64,000 nt of DNA, taken from positions 123,766,123 through 123,830,122 of the forward strand of contig NC_088202.1 of the NCBI RefSeq assembly GCF_037126465.1, written 5' to 3'. Below, piece after piece: positions 22,785 to 33,571 of the stretch; position 1 is the stretch's first letter; every line of letters begins with the position of its first letter. Below the pieces are notes generated by a model that searched no databases, had not been told where the DNA came from, and saw nothing but the letters and a program-made list of their open reading frames with translations. A program made the position numbers and the translations under genes. Source of the DNA: Ornithodoros turicata. Taxonomy: Eukaryota > Arthropoda > Arachnida > Ixodida > Argasidae.

Positions 22785-24530
22785 CTTGCCTTACGACTCG
22801 ATTTACTGCATCGCACATTCTCAAGCAACTCGGTCGCTGCTGGACCGAGATGTGCACAGGAACTTTCCTCGGGGGACATCTCATTCTTCGTCATCCTCCA
22901 GCGATCCTTTCGTAACGAGTAGGCTTCCCGACATCTGCGAGTGTCACGCGCCCAAACAAAAGAGAACTGAATGCACGTTGCTCCCTTTCGCGCCTAACAA
23001 CCGAAGCATGCGATTCTGTCCACTCTCAATGTTTGAAGGTTATTCGTGTATATAGCTACTGAAGATTAGTTCGTGTAAGCAGACGTACTTTATGTTTCTC
23101 TGACTACGGAAATAGCAACGTCGGTATTTGTAACTTGACAATACATAAACGCAGGCCTCTCATTTCCATGCGTCGGCAATAAAAACACGGTGTTATGGTT
23201 CGTTTACCGAAGAATTCGTGAAGCTACACGATTCATGTATCGCGCTGCTAGAAAGACAAACAGAGACAAACTGGCTTTTTTCGATACAGTCATTTCACGT
23301 GTGACGATTCACACGGGGATTGTGTGACTTAATACCATTTCTCTATGCGCTTCATCGTGTGTGTTTGTTCTTTTAAAACAAATTTCGTTGACGCTAGCGT
23401 ACCGATGCATAACGGGGTTCGTTTCGATCTACACCGAGAAGTACTCTACAGCAAGTGCAATGTACTACTCGCGACACGGTTGTCTCACTCTGAAATTGCC
23501 TGTCAGTAGTTCTGCAGCCCATATTTCCTTGGTTGCCATCGAAAATGCTGTTTCAATATTATATTTAAAGGAGGGCCATATGCTGCACGTGTTTCTTAAT
23601 TACTTGAAATAAATGAGCTTGCAAAACCCGGAGGTTGGAGATGGGATAAACCACGGGGTGCTGATTTCAGACAACCGTGTCCCAAGCAGTACTTGTGAGG
23701 GGAGCTATATATATATATATATATATACAAATGAAACATAGCCTCTGTAGCTGCACGGGCACGTACTCATAGACAACATAAGAGCTACAGTCACAGGGGT
23801 CAGTCTCCACAAGCGGATAATGTAGTCCGCACATTGAGAGCGCGGCATGCAGATGGGGAAGCCGATGCAGATGTTTTGTTAACGCGGACATTTTATGTGC
23901 TTGCTTTAAAACACGCAAACGCGCTCTAAGTAAGTCCGTCTCCGACGAGTGTTTTCGCGATATGATCACTGTACAAGCAGCAGCTTGAAGCATGCACTAC
24001 TTTTTGTGACTCGCAAGCGCCATGAGCCCCGCCTAAGACAATCACGGACGCCTGTAGAGATGTAGGCATAGTTAACCTGTGGGAGAAAACTTGTCCGGAA
24101 TCATCAGCGAGGTTGCTTATAACTGCTAGGCTTCCGCTGGTAAATGCGACGTTATCTCAAAAGTGTAGTTTTATGTAATATTCCATTAATGTCACGCCTA
24201 GTCTACGCCATTGACGCAAAGGCATTTTAGATATGACAGTGGCTCGATGCATTTTAGAGATGACAGGTGTTAAACAGACGGTTCAACAAATTCTTGTACT
24301 TGTGGTAAATTGCAGCGTTGCACAAATATGTGTCCGAAGCATAGCGCTGCTGTACTTTTGTTTCCTTGTGGGAAACAGCTGAGGCGAAACGTTAAACGTA
24401 CAAGAAAACAAACAAACAAACAAGGAGGTAGAAACAACAAGTAAATCAATGCAGAATTCGCCTGCCGTGTATTTTCACACTCTAAGAGACATGCTGTTCT
24501 TCGCTGCCACAGTTCGTATTCTCTTTCGAC
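22785..24530. other. No gene recognised; (TA)n at 23706-23728
   Basis: A clean (AT)11-12 microsatellite lies at about 23706-23728. The remaining sequence has short frames with no domains. This stretch lies upstream of the neuropeptide gene and may contain its promoter and 5' noncoding exon, which I cannot place. Confidence 0.4.
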
Positions 24531-24531
24531 C

Positions 24532-24630
24532 CCAGAAGAAGAACAGTTTCTGTTCGAAATGTCGGCGGCTCTGGCCCTGAGGCACTTCATACTTCCTTAC
24601 CGTTTCGCTGGATTTTCTACCCGTCTGCAG
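24532..24630 (+). repeat. Dispersed repeat copy related to hairpin at 14427-14548
   Basis: It shares GAACAGTTTCTGTTCGAAAT, GTCGGCGGCTC and GAGGCACTTCATACTTCC with 14411-14548. It ends with TTTTCTACCCGTCTGCAG, the counterpart of the CGGGTAGCAAACCC flank at 14385-14399. It shows that one arm of that hairpin is part of a mobile repeat. Confidence 0.6.
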
Positions 24631-24773
24631 GCAGTTTCAAGTGTGCTGATATACCTTGTTTCGGAACTTGCGACACTTGCCTGCAAGCAAAAGTGTGTGT
24701 ATGTGATGTTATCTGCGTATTGTTACCGTATGCCATTGTGTCTCTAACATGACTCAAACATTTTACATGCAGA

Positions 24774-24857
24774 ATGGAGCCCTGCGAGTGGAAAGTTGCG
24801 GCGCTGTGTTCCGTCGTTCTTCTAGTCACACTCGTAACAGAAGGCATAGTGTGTCAG
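24774..24857 (+). CDS. Tachykinin-related peptide precursor, exon 1 (signal peptide)
   Basis: The exon has 28 codons starting MEPCEWKVAALC with a hydrophobic core (VAALCSVVLLVTLVT), ending ...EGIVCQ: a secretory signal peptide with likely cleavage near its end. The exon ends CAG followed by donor GTGAGT at 24858, in phase 0. Just before the ATG, TTTTACATGCAG at 24761-24772 is a plausible acceptor. The exon may therefore begin at 24773, with a 5' noncoding exon further upstream. It joins in frame to exon 2 after an intron of 6026 bp. The ATG is the only methionine before the hydrophobic core. Precursors of this family are cleaved in the secretory pathway of neurons or endocrine cells. The exon call is an inference from phase and signal-peptide logic and needs transcript proof. 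Confidence 0.85.
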
Positions 24858-25042
24858 GTGAGTTATCCATATCGCCTAAATAATGAAGACTCTTGACGAA
24901 AGTAGACTTCATGAAATGGTTTCTACAAACCAGAACATACGCATTCCACCAAAATCCGAACCACTTTCCCGAAACCTGTGCAAAAAACTTCTTATTGATG
25001 ACTCTTCAAGAAAGGTTTGCTTGCTATTGAAATTCACTTATA

Positions 25043-25920
25043 CAGGGTGTTCCAGAAAACGTGTCATTGAATTTTAATGAAACAGCTACGGCACATAGAA
25101 TCATGCGGTCAACGGCATTTGTTCTTACTGGGTTTTTGCCACCTCCTGATGTGCATGTCATGTAACCCAAGTTTAATTATGTAAATTTTTGCGAACTGAA
25201 CTCTGAAATTTGCCAAGTAAATGTCACTTTTTTATCCCATCAATGTGAAGAGCATGCCGAATTTACTCAAATTAATGATAATTGACAGGAATATTGAGGA
25301 GCTGTCGTACCGGAAAAAATAGCCGAACATCATGCATTTCGGAGCACCGGACCGTAACGCGCGATGACTTTTTGAGCGCAATCGCTCGCAGTCCGATGAA
25401 AGGAGGTTCCAAAGCCAGCCCAGAGAATGATAGTAGAAAAAGTAACAGTTCATAAAATTGGGAGAGGGAAAGCATTATCCCAGCGAAAGCCGCACGCGAT
25501 AAGCCATGCCCGCGTTATCTCTTTCTGCGATGCCGGGGTGGGCTGGGTTTCCAACCTCCTTTCGTCGGACTGACAAAAATTGCGCTGAAAAATTCATCGT
25601 GCGCTATCCTGTGGGAGCTCCGTAAAGCATGATGTTCGGCTATTTTTTCCGATGGTATAGCTCCTGAATATCCCTGTCAATTATCATTAATTTGAGTAAA
25701 TTAGACACGCTCTTCACGTTAGTGGGGTAAAAAAGTGACCTTTACTTGGCAAATTTCCGACTTAAACTAGCAAAAATGTACATAATTATACTTACGTTAC
25801 ACAACATTCACATCAGGAGGTGGCAAAAATCCAGTAAGAACAAATGCCGTTGACCGCATGACTCTAGGTGGTGTAGTTTTTTTTATTATAATTCAATGAC
25901 ACGTTTTCTGGGACACCATG
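25043..25920. mobile_element. 878-bp foldback (giant-TIR) mariner-type MITE in intron 1
   Basis: Almost the whole element is one imperfect inverted repeat with arms of about 400 bp or more. It starts CAGGGTGTTCCAGAAAACGT and ends GACACGTTTTCTGGGACACC, then ATG. Internal pairs include ATGATAATTGACAGGAATAT/ATATCCCTGTCAATTATCAT and TTACTGGGTTTTTGCCACCT/AGGTGGCAAAAATCCAGTAA. TA flanks lie at 25041-25042 and 25921-25922. The pre-insertion sequence survives at 26272-26287 (CACTTATATAGTACTT), confirming the boundaries and the TA duplication. It is non-coding; short frames inside are arm shadows. Confidence 0.93.
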
Positions 25921-26106
25921 TATAGTACTTGGTTGCAGAATCTGTTGAAATTGATTAGATTTGGTTAGGAACTAGGTGCAAAACGACACCATGCAATATA
26001 TTGCTGTAATGTCACATTTTGATATCCATACGCATTCCACAAAATAAGAATCATTCTCCCGAAACCTGTGCAAAAAAACTTCTTATTGATGACTCTTCAA
26101 GAAAGT

Positions 26107-26239
26107 GAGAGAACTGATGTTCTGAGGCTGGAACAACATAGAAGGGACAATCACATACAAGGCCTCAAGTTGCCTAAGAAATTAACGATGAAAGATGAAA
26201 GTCACTGAAAAGGTTAGCCAGCTGTAGGACTCTCATCTT
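26107..26239. mobile_element. Short SINE-like insertion in duplicate copy B
   Basis: About 130 bp interrupts copy B relative to copy A, with TCTTCAAGAAAG present on both sides (about 26095-26106 and 26229-26240) as a target-site duplication. The insert includes CTGAGGCTGGAACAACATAG, GGCCTCAAGTTGCCTAAGAA and GAAAAGGTTAGCCAGCTGTA. I recall similar sequence in tick untranslated regions, but that is memory only. There is no coding or clear tRNA-like promoter. Confidence 0.75.
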
Positions 26240-26379
26240 TCTTCAAGAAAGGTTTGCTTGCGATTGAAACTCACTTATATAGTACTTGGTTTCAGAACCT
26301 TTTGAAATTGATGAGATTTCATTAGGAACTTGGTGCAAAACGAAACCATGCAATATATTGCTGTATAATGTCAAATTTT

Positions 26380-27265
26380 GATGCCTCGAACGCACACATG
26401 CTCACTACGATTCCTTCAGAAAAGAGTGGCATGAAAGGATCGCGACCATCATGTAGTCTGGTAAGGTGCGGAGGTGAGGTGTGATAGAGAATTTCGGGAG
26501 CCGGTTGAGCACACCCCGCACGATCGGTAAAATGCAGATGTGTTATATCTCGTGCAAATTCGCAACGTCCTGAATTCCTCAAATCCTGTGGGGATTCGAG
26601 GAATTAGGGTACCATATTTTATAGCTTCTTTCTTTATTCTGCTTTCTACGCCGTATTCTTACCCCCGCGCGAATATCCTCACGACCGCTTTGGGGAGCCT
26701 CCGAACGTGCTCGAACCGTTGTCTCAAAGGAAGCAAGCATGGTCGGCACGTACAAGATTCAGTAACCCTGCAGCAGTGAGATGTTTCACCACACCCATTC
26801 CACAATAACAAGAACATCAGTTAATTAATGATAACGCCATGTCAAGTCACGCACGCCACACGAAGTATTATTAGAAAGTCCTAGCAGAACATTGCTAACG
26901 TGAGGGTATCCTACACAACTGTGAGTCACAACGTTGTGCAACTCAGAGTCTTATCTGGGTATTGATTGCTGTCGATATGGTTCTTCGAAGTTTCACCAGA
27001 GCTCCCCAATATCTGGCTCACGATCAGAAAGATGTTTCCGAGAATATCCTGAAAGTTTGCTGCAATCATTTTGAATCCCAGTGTAGATGGTATTGTAGGT
27101 GGTATTCAGTTTCCAAAAGATTTTATGTTCTGAACAGCACAAAATCTACGTATGCATCTAACAAGTTCACTGGCGGAACATTTTTCCAATCAGTATGATG
27201 CAACTGTTCTTGATCGCCTTGTATTTGTTCTTCGCCGACGTGGCTCACGGTGTATCGAAACCAGC
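26380..27265. other. Intron sequence, no additional exon recognised
   Basis: Lies within intron 1 of the neuropeptide gene. Short frames only. A GAATTCCTCAAATCC / GGGGATTCGAGGAATT palindrome sits near 26570-26606. Confidence 0.4.
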
Positions 27266-27267
27266 CG

Positions 27268-27415
27268 CTGCCGGGGTTTTGTAGTTAACTACGAAAAAGT
27301 TATTTAGCTATCCGCTTTAGATTACGTTTAGTTTAGTATTTGCAAATACCATACAGCAACATTACGTCATTTGGTTAGCTTTAGTTAGCTCTTATTTAGT
27401 TAGTTATTAATGTAT
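27268..27415. repeat. Short element filled with TTTAGTTAGCTA motifs
   Basis: Within 150 bp the motif TTAGTTAGCT or its relatives (TAGTTAACTA, TTATTTAGCTA, TTTAGTTTAGTA, TTAGTTAGTTA) occurs about eight times. The layout matches the other motif-saturated elements. Boundaries and class are undefined. Confidence 0.5.
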
Positions 27416-28114
27416 ATCACTGGTCTCGACTGAGTCAGCACACCTTCTCCTCGTGGTATTTTAATACAAAGACGCTGCACAGGGCATGTGTTTACACATG
27501 ATCTACCACGATAGATTGTTGTCTACAGAAAGCAATTACTGCCGCCACGAGGGCCTAAACCTGATACGCTCAAATTCACCCTATCGAACACAATAGAAAC
27601 AACACACACAGCGCTATAGGATTTGGGCTCAGGCCTACATGGCACTAAGATGAAACTTTTAACATTTCCGTAAACGAGCGATCACACCGTCCACAATGCA
27701 AGCAAACAGTCAGAAGTTGTAACGCAGCCCGTATACTGCATGCATATCCTAAGGTGAGGCGACAAAATTCCACAACAGGCAGAACAAATTAGGGTACCTA
27801 CCACGCGGACCACCTATTTATTCGCATGTACCACATGCGTGCCATGCGTGCATTCGGTCACGCCATATATTACGGTAGGTCTAGAAAACACGACTGCTGT
27901 TGAGTCGTGGCTTATATTCTGCATGCCCCCGCAGCTAATGAAGCATGGAAGGCACATCGATCTTTTTTTTTCTTTTTACCGCGTATTATGAACCTGTCCT
28001 TATGTTACCTTCCGGTACTGTCACGAAGAATATTTCCTTTGGGAGGGGCGCACTTCCGGAGAACATTAGTTTAAGAGTGTGCGCATCGGTGGTAATCTCT
28101 CCCAGCTCCTCCTG

Positions 28115-28280
28115 ATGTGTTGTGACGTCAGGGCCCCTTTGCATAAAAGTTGAGTTCGAGCCTCAGACTCAATGGGCGCGTTAAGTAGCTGCCCTCTTAG
28201 TCGTTCGCGGGCGCTCCGAGTTCCGTGCCCCTGGAGCAGATAATAAACGGCACTTGGACGCCGAACACGCTCGCTATGCT
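28115..28280 (+). mobile_element. Possible solo LTR or promoter fragment
   Basis: A TGTTGTGACGTCAGGGCCCC start is followed by a TATA-like GCATAAAAG at 28141 and an initiator-like CCTCAGACTC at 28161. About 100 bp later comes AATAAA at 28242. This spacing fits an LTR with U3-R-U5. I could not find a target duplication or partner LTR. It sits inside intron 1 in the same orientation as the host gene. Confidence 0.35.
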
Positions 28281-28835
28281 GCCGTTTTCTCTCTTTCTCT
28301 TTTTTCTACTCTCTCCGTTCTGCTGCCGCCCCACCGTCCTGCGTTCTCTTTCTTCGTTTTCGTGGAGAGGAAGGAAGAGGTCACGTGACGAAGCATGATA
28401 CCCCTTTTTCGTGCGCCATCCAAAAGCTGGGGCGTGAAGAGCGCGCTCGCATACAAAACTCAGAGCACTAGCGTAACTACCGGAGTGCCGAACACTCGTG
28501 CTCCGGAGCAGCGAGCACGTATTCAATGCACTGCGAAGGCTATTCAGATTGAATCAGTGGGCTGTCAGACGGAAACGGCAAACGCAACCGCAAAAAAGAA
28601 AACAGGAAAAAAGACGACGCACGCCTTGCTATTGGGCGGAAGACGTGACGTCGGGAACTGGCGGCCGAGGGAAACGGCTTTTCTGACACCCCTCTCCCAA
28701 TTGAAAGCTCCCTTGCGCACCAGGACTGTGCGCTGCATCGTACTCTTTGTGCGAATACGTAACCCAGGGCATGTAATCCTGCTTCCTTCTCCTCTTGACA
28801 TGTTTTCTTTTTCAAGCCCTTCCACGCTACTTTAA

Positions 28836-29331
28836 AGGGAAGGTCGCGTCCGTTCCAGTCCATTTCGAAACTATAAGATCATTGTGTTTCTCGTGGACCA
28901 CTGCCACTAGTGGACCACGGTATCGAAAATCCCACGCCAAAGAATGGCGTAGTTTCTCTGCTATTCCATGGAACACATGACATGAGCAGACGCCGGATGT
29001 TGAGAGTATGCAGCAATTCCCTCTCTGGAAAATCCTGAAGCGTAACGCCAAAGAACCAATGAGGGTGCGACCCTGGCCGCGCGGTCATCTCACAGAGTTA
29101 TGGGGCGTCTGGACGGCGCCTTTCTCCACTGAACGCCACCCTCTCACTCCTCCACCTATGGAGTGACGTCACGCCGCCGGAGCCTCTGCAGCTGCGAAAG
29201 CAGCGCTTACGTTTGAAATTGGTTTATTTAGCATCGAAGCATTCTTCGGAAGAAAAAATTACATTGTTAGCCGATGTCGAACATATAGTAGTATCGGTTT
29301 CATGGGTGGGTTTCAGGATGCGACCATCCCT
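28836..29331. mobile_element. TTAA-flanked MITE (Kolobok/piggyBac-like target)
   Basis: The ends are AGGGAAGGTCGCGTCC and GGATGCGACCATCCCT, a 16-bp inverted repeat with two mismatches. TTAA flanks at 28832-28835 and 29332-29335 are the target duplication. It is 496 bp and has no coding capacity. Short inverted motifs inside include TGGACCACTGCCACTAGTGG. It lies in intron 1. TTAA targets are used by Kolobok and piggyBac superfamilies; the sequence does not decide between them. Confidence 0.85.
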
Positions 29332-29335
29332 TTAA

Positions 29336-30883
29336 ACTATTCACAATGTTAACAAATAATCTTGTCGGTGTCGACCGCGTGGTGGTGTCCGTGGTGTGAC
29401 GTCAAAGTCGACTGCGGCAAGGTGAACCAACGGAAGCGTCGAGAGATAACTTTAGATGCATCACCCTTCGTCCTTGATCAAAAATTATTTGTCCCAGCGT
29501 AATAGCATTGGAGCCTTCTTATTGTCACAGGACTAGCCCATCTTTGAAGTCATTGTTGTAGTATCGCACGTTTTGGCATGTCTAAATCTTCGACTTCCGA
29601 GATCGCGGAGAAAGCACTGTCGAGGTGCAATCTAATCCTCCGTGTGTGTAGACGCCTGAAGGAATATTTTCACTTTCGTTCCCGATCAAAATGCAGAAGG
29701 CTTTTATTGCTGTGCAGGTTCCCCTCAATGGGTTCTATAGGTGCTACCTCATATGAAGTTCCGACTTTCACGTTTTATATGCAAATATTCCCGCGAATCA
29801 TTATTATGGTTCCATTACAAAGGATGACAGGGCCATTCCCTTCCCTGGAGGGATTATCGCTTTTCATCGAAGCACGAATGTGTCCTTTAAATAAGGTGTG
29901 GCACCCAATACGAACAACATATTTTATTTAATCTAAATATAGGAATAGCGAACAAGATGAAATCTTTTTTTGAATGAAACTGCAATTGAATTTTCTAATG
30001 ACCGTGAAGACAGTTTCCACATTCGGTAGCCTTAGGACATACCGACACAAGGAAAAATTGCATGAGTGGCCTCGCTGTGCTCTTAATGTTTTTTTTTCTT
30101 TTTTCTAATAATGCGTGAGTCATTGATTCTTTTCTTTTTTTGTAACCTGTGAGGTATCGAATCAATAACGTATGCTAGGAAAGACCCGCATGCCACAGTC
30201 TCCGCACCGTATATTGTGACATTCTCCAACGTCATAATTGATATATGTACTGAAACAATACACCGGAACTCGTTTTGTACAACCGTGACACACCTCACAA
30301 AACACAACCAAGTCCTGGCTATTGCTTTTGCTCTGTAATGGTAAGTTAGGCGCAGTATACGTTATGTCATAACACTCACGTCATCCTTCGGGTAGAATAA
30401 AGAATGCTGATTAGAATACATGATGTAGCCTTTCTTTTCAGTCGTGACAGTATAGTACACAACAAAAATGCTGGGCAAATGGGCTTTATTCACGGTCGTG
30501 CCTAAAAAAGATTTCCAAAAATACCTGCGAGCTCAACACTCGTTAAAAAAGCATTCTTGTTTGAGTTTTCATCAACCTGCAAGCTTGTACGGGGTTTGAT
30601 GTTCCTATAACGTTTGATCGCTCAGTGTTACATTCATGACTTACCGACGTAGTTACATGGAGTGGCATTCATGGAGGAACATTTATTACACATTGAATTT
30701 TGAGCAGTGCTTGTGTCACAACTTACACTCGGTCCCGTTGGTTTTTTAATAACATGCTAGTCATACATGTACTGATATTTGTTCCTCGGTTCGTTTCACC
30801 CTGCTTGGAAATATAACGGAACAGAGATCTAAATTGTTATTTTTTTATAGCTGTATTGATTGATTTGATCGCTTTTCTCGCAG
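29336..30883. other. Distal intron 1, no exon recognised
   Basis: AT-rich sequence with short frames, ending in the acceptor GCTTTTCTCGCAG before exon 2. No in-phase peptide-coding exon with dibasic sites was seen. Confidence 0.5.
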
Positions 30884-31205
30884 GAGGGTCCTGATGGCAC
30901 AAGCGAGATGGACCAGGTGGAACTGAACGACTTGATACTCGATGGTCAGCCTGCTTGGGGACACGAAAGAAGCAGGCTCGAGGACGAGAAACGAGCATTC
31001 CACGCCATGCGGGGAAAGAAGGAAGACGACGCCTTGTGGGGAGGAGACAGTAGCCTGATGGAGAAGCGGGCTTTCCATGCCATGCGGGGCAAGAGGCTCC
31101 TGGCGCCCACAAGTGTCGACTCCTTCATTGCACAACTACGTAGAGCCGTACTGCAGGGAAAGAGGGGCTCCGGGTTCTTCGGAATGCGCGGAAAACGACA
31201 GTCGG
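30884..31205 (+). CDS. Tachykinin-related peptide precursor, exon 2 (three amidated peptides)
   Basis: The acceptor is GCTTTTCTCGCAG at 30883 and the donor is GTGCGT at 31206. The exon has 107 codons plus one base, phase 0 in and phase 1 out. It opens with an acidic spacer, then encodes KR-AFHAMR-GKK, KR-AFHAMR-GKR and KR-GSGFFGMR-GKR. Each is a dibasic-flanked peptide with Gly as amide donor. GSGFFGMR-amide fits the arthropod tachykinin-related consensus F-x-G-x-R-amide exactly. The two AFHAMR-amide copies have Ala where Gly is usual. Between them and GSGFFGMR is a spacer with an RR site and AVLQGKR, which could yield a small amidated fragment. The peptides would act on a G-protein-coupled tachykinin receptor (family knowledge). 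The family call is very strong. Confidence 0.95.
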
Positions 31206-31719
31206 GTGCGTTCAACTTCTGCTTCAATTTCAAACTTATCAGCTGTACAGGTTTTATTCGCATGACGTCATCCACAGGAGAGCGCCACAGTCGCTAGCAA
31301 ATTTGCCGCCATTATTGTAGGTCTATGGGTTGACAGTCCGTGCCTTCACGCACTTCGCATTCGCAGTACATTTGGTGTTTCAGAGTTACTGTACTGTGTA
31401 AATATTATTTGTACAGCAACCCATGTAATTTTCATGTTTTCAACGTTAATAGTCCTCTAAAAAGCACATGGCAATGAACGAAAACCGGAACCAAACTTCG
31501 AGGGACCTACATCATGGCGGCGATTTCGCCTCTTCGAAGCTAGTGCCCTCTGGAGGGGTGACGTCAGTGAATGAACTCTATGTATACGTACATGAACGGG
31601 TCATGAATACGCATTAGGTCGTCTGGGAAGAGTGCGAAAGGGCTCTGGAGTATTGAATCCTTCCGTTCAGTCTAGTTTCTGGTGGTGCTATCGCTAACTT
31701 AACGAGTGGTTTGCCAGCC

Positions 31720-31882
31720 AATAACGTGTCGAACCGCAAACGGGACACCTTGTGCTCTGTGCCGACTTCATGGGCAACTGTGCAAACACTGGTCTAAAAG
31801 TGGCCAAGGAAAACCCAGTGAATACACACAGATAGCACAGCCAGTGTTTCAGCCTACATGATTCGAACGCGGGTCACTTTTA
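31720..31882 (-). mobile_element. Second tRNA-like SINE family in intron 2
   Basis: On the minus strand a box-B-like CGCGTTCGAATCATG (about 31860-31874) is followed by GGCTGTGCTATCTGTGTGTA, CTGGGTTTTCCTTGGCCAC and CATGAAGTCGGCACAGAGC. The order of motifs matches the SINE at 21957, but the sequence is well diverged, so it is a sister family or old copy. Confidence 0.55.
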
Positions 31883-31904
31883 GCCCACTTAACAAACTAC
31901 ATAC

Positions 31905-32486
31905 CTTTGTTTAAATGATGATGAGCGGGGAGCTTCATCGCCAGAGGCGAGATAACCTAACCTATTGTTGGCGGTAATGTGGTGAAATGCAATATTGAGT
32001 CGCCCCACAGTAAGGACCGAAGTCCTACAGAGTCCAAAGAGTCCAGAAGTCCTTTGAGGGAAGAGCGTTGAGGGGTTGGATTTGGCCATGGACCAAGCAA
32101 TATTGACATAGCGATAGGGCAATACTCCAGTCGATATAGAGACACTGAAAGTATGGATCGGCGGAAAGGTTCATAGTACTGGCAATGAAGATAAGAATGT
32201 GCCCTAGTTCTTCCAGAGCACCGCAGTGACGGCATGTAGGAGAGTCAACTTTTCGCAAGCAGTAACGGCACCAAACTGCAAAAGCCACATCGAGTCGCAT
32301 CCGATGAATTAATGTAGCGTCTTGACGAGAGCTGTTAACGTGCCACCCGGAAAGCGAGCGTTGGATCAATTCTTGCGAGCATAGATGGAGGTGGGAGGGG
32401 AGAATGTCAGTTGTCAGTATAGAGTTCCCCGTGTTACGTAAACATTGCAGCGGCTGAAGCATCACAATAGTGGGTGCCAGCAACAC
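31905..32486 (-). pseudogene. LINE ORF2 C-terminal remnant in intron 2
   Basis: The minus-strand frame at 32025-32486 contains HRMRLDVAFAVWCRYCLRKV, then TCRHCGALEELGHILIF. This is the Cys-x2-Cys ... H ending of RNase H-bearing LINEs, with the last Cys lost. Downstream (to about 31905) the sequence reads toward an ATGATGATG-containing 3' end. Reading-frame changes and stops show it is dead. It is antisense to the host gene. Confidence 0.75.
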
Positions 32487-32665
32487 TTGGAACTATTCGC
32501 GTGTTCTGGCGTATATGACCCCGTGTGTTTGTTTTGCCTACCAGCGGGCAAATCACGGGACATTGACGCAGTTCTCGGGGAACTCTATTTGGCGTTGCGA
32601 AGCCAGGGGTGCCACTAGACGTCGAAGAATGGAACGACGGTCTCCTCTCAGCCATGCGATACTCG

Positions 32666-32939
32666 CATGACGAACTAGCACTGGGAACGGGACAGAGAGA
32701 GGAGACGACAGGACAGGTGCTAGACTTCCAACGAAAGAATTTATTGGCAACATAGTACCGTCTTTAAATATGACACTCAGAAGGTTAATGTGTCATCCAC
32801 ACACTCGTCATCCTTTTTCTTGTCCTTGTCTTGTTCGTTGGAAGTCTAGCACCTGTCCTGTCGTCTCCTCTCTCTGTCCCGTTCCCAGTGCTAGTTCGTC
32901 ATGCAAGATCAACACCAACACGCCCGGTTTTTCACCTTG
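32666..32939. mobile_element. Inverted pair of Penelope-like element ends with 12-bp target duplication
   Basis: A 69-bp perfect inverted repeat (32666-32734 and 32835-32903) surrounds a 100-bp centre. The arm contains GACAGGACAGGTGCTAGACT, then TCCAACGA and nearby TTTATTGG. This is parallel in order to the end of the Penelope-like element at 43280-45598 (GACAGGACGGGCGCTAACTT, CCAACTAAGTTTATTG). The flanks ATGCGATACTCG (32654-32665 and 32940-32951) are an exact 12-bp duplication. It has no coding part. It lies in intron 2 of the neuropeptide gene. Confidence 0.85.
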
Positions 32940-33280
32940 ATGCGATACTCGTCCGTCGCCCAGATGAGAGAGCTGCTAGATGTGTGCAGTAACATGAAGA
33001 TATTGTACAGATATCTGCACACGGCGGGGGACACTTGTTGTTACTGTTCGAGAGGTTCAATGAATTGATCGACCACTGCGGCTCGGCACGTCACTCTCAT
33101 AAAATACTGCATTTTTACTGGCTCTTAATATACAAACCAAACATCATTGCCGTCGTTTGATGTATATATTCACGGTCATATTCATTATCATTATCATTAT
33201 ATCATTGTCATATTCACGGTGGCAGTACATTATGCAATTGTGCAATTTCTAGCTTTATACTCTCAATTTTCTCGTGTATA

Positions 33281-33488
33281 GGCCGCGGTTACATGAACGC
33301 GACAGAAACGTATCGTGTCGAGTTTTCCCACCTCCTCGCACCTATCATGACCGGAGGATTGATTGATGGGGCCCTGTCGGAGAGGATTGGTTTCTTTTTC
33401 TGTTTTGTTACAACTGCGAAGGACCTGAGAGGATTTGTTGCGAAAACCTTAATACGATACACTTTTGTCGCGTTCATGTAAACGCAGC
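33281..33488. mobile_element. 208-bp MITE just upstream of exon 3
   Basis: The left end GGCCGCGGTTACATGAACGC plus GAC is the inverse of the right end GTCGCGTTCATGTAAACGCA plus GC, with further inner complementarity (ACGTATCGTGTCG / CGATACACTTTTG). It is non-coding and ends 83 bp before exon 3. The end sequence resembles Harbinger-type MITEs, but no clear 3-bp duplication is seen. Confidence 0.75.
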
Positions 33489-33571
33489 TACACACTCCTT
33501 ATGTGCAGCTTGTTGCAATTCGCAGTACATCAGTTGTAATTAGCTTTCCTATTCCTCTTTTTTTTAAACAG

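Larger units (their letters stand above)
24928..26376. repeat. Tandem duplication in intron 1 (copies A and B)
   Basis: Copy A is 24928-25042 plus 25921-26022; copy B is 26024-26376. They share ATACGCATTCCAC, CCGAAACCTGTGCAAAAAA, CTTCTTATTGATGACTCTTC, AAGAAAGGTTTGCTTGC, then TAGTACTTGGTT and CCATGCAATATATTGCTGT. Copy A is split by the foldback element 25043-25920. Copy B lacks it but has a different insertion (26107-26239). The two copies are therefore reciprocal empty sites for each other's insertions. Confidence 0.9.

Noticed and set aside
23706..23728. (AT)n as a promoter TATA region
   Set aside because: It is a plain dinucleotide microsatellite about 1 kb upstream of exon 1, with no start-site evidence.
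30845..31275. Minus-strand frames opposite neuropeptide exon 2
   Set aside because: Shadows of the coding exon; no domains or splice sites.
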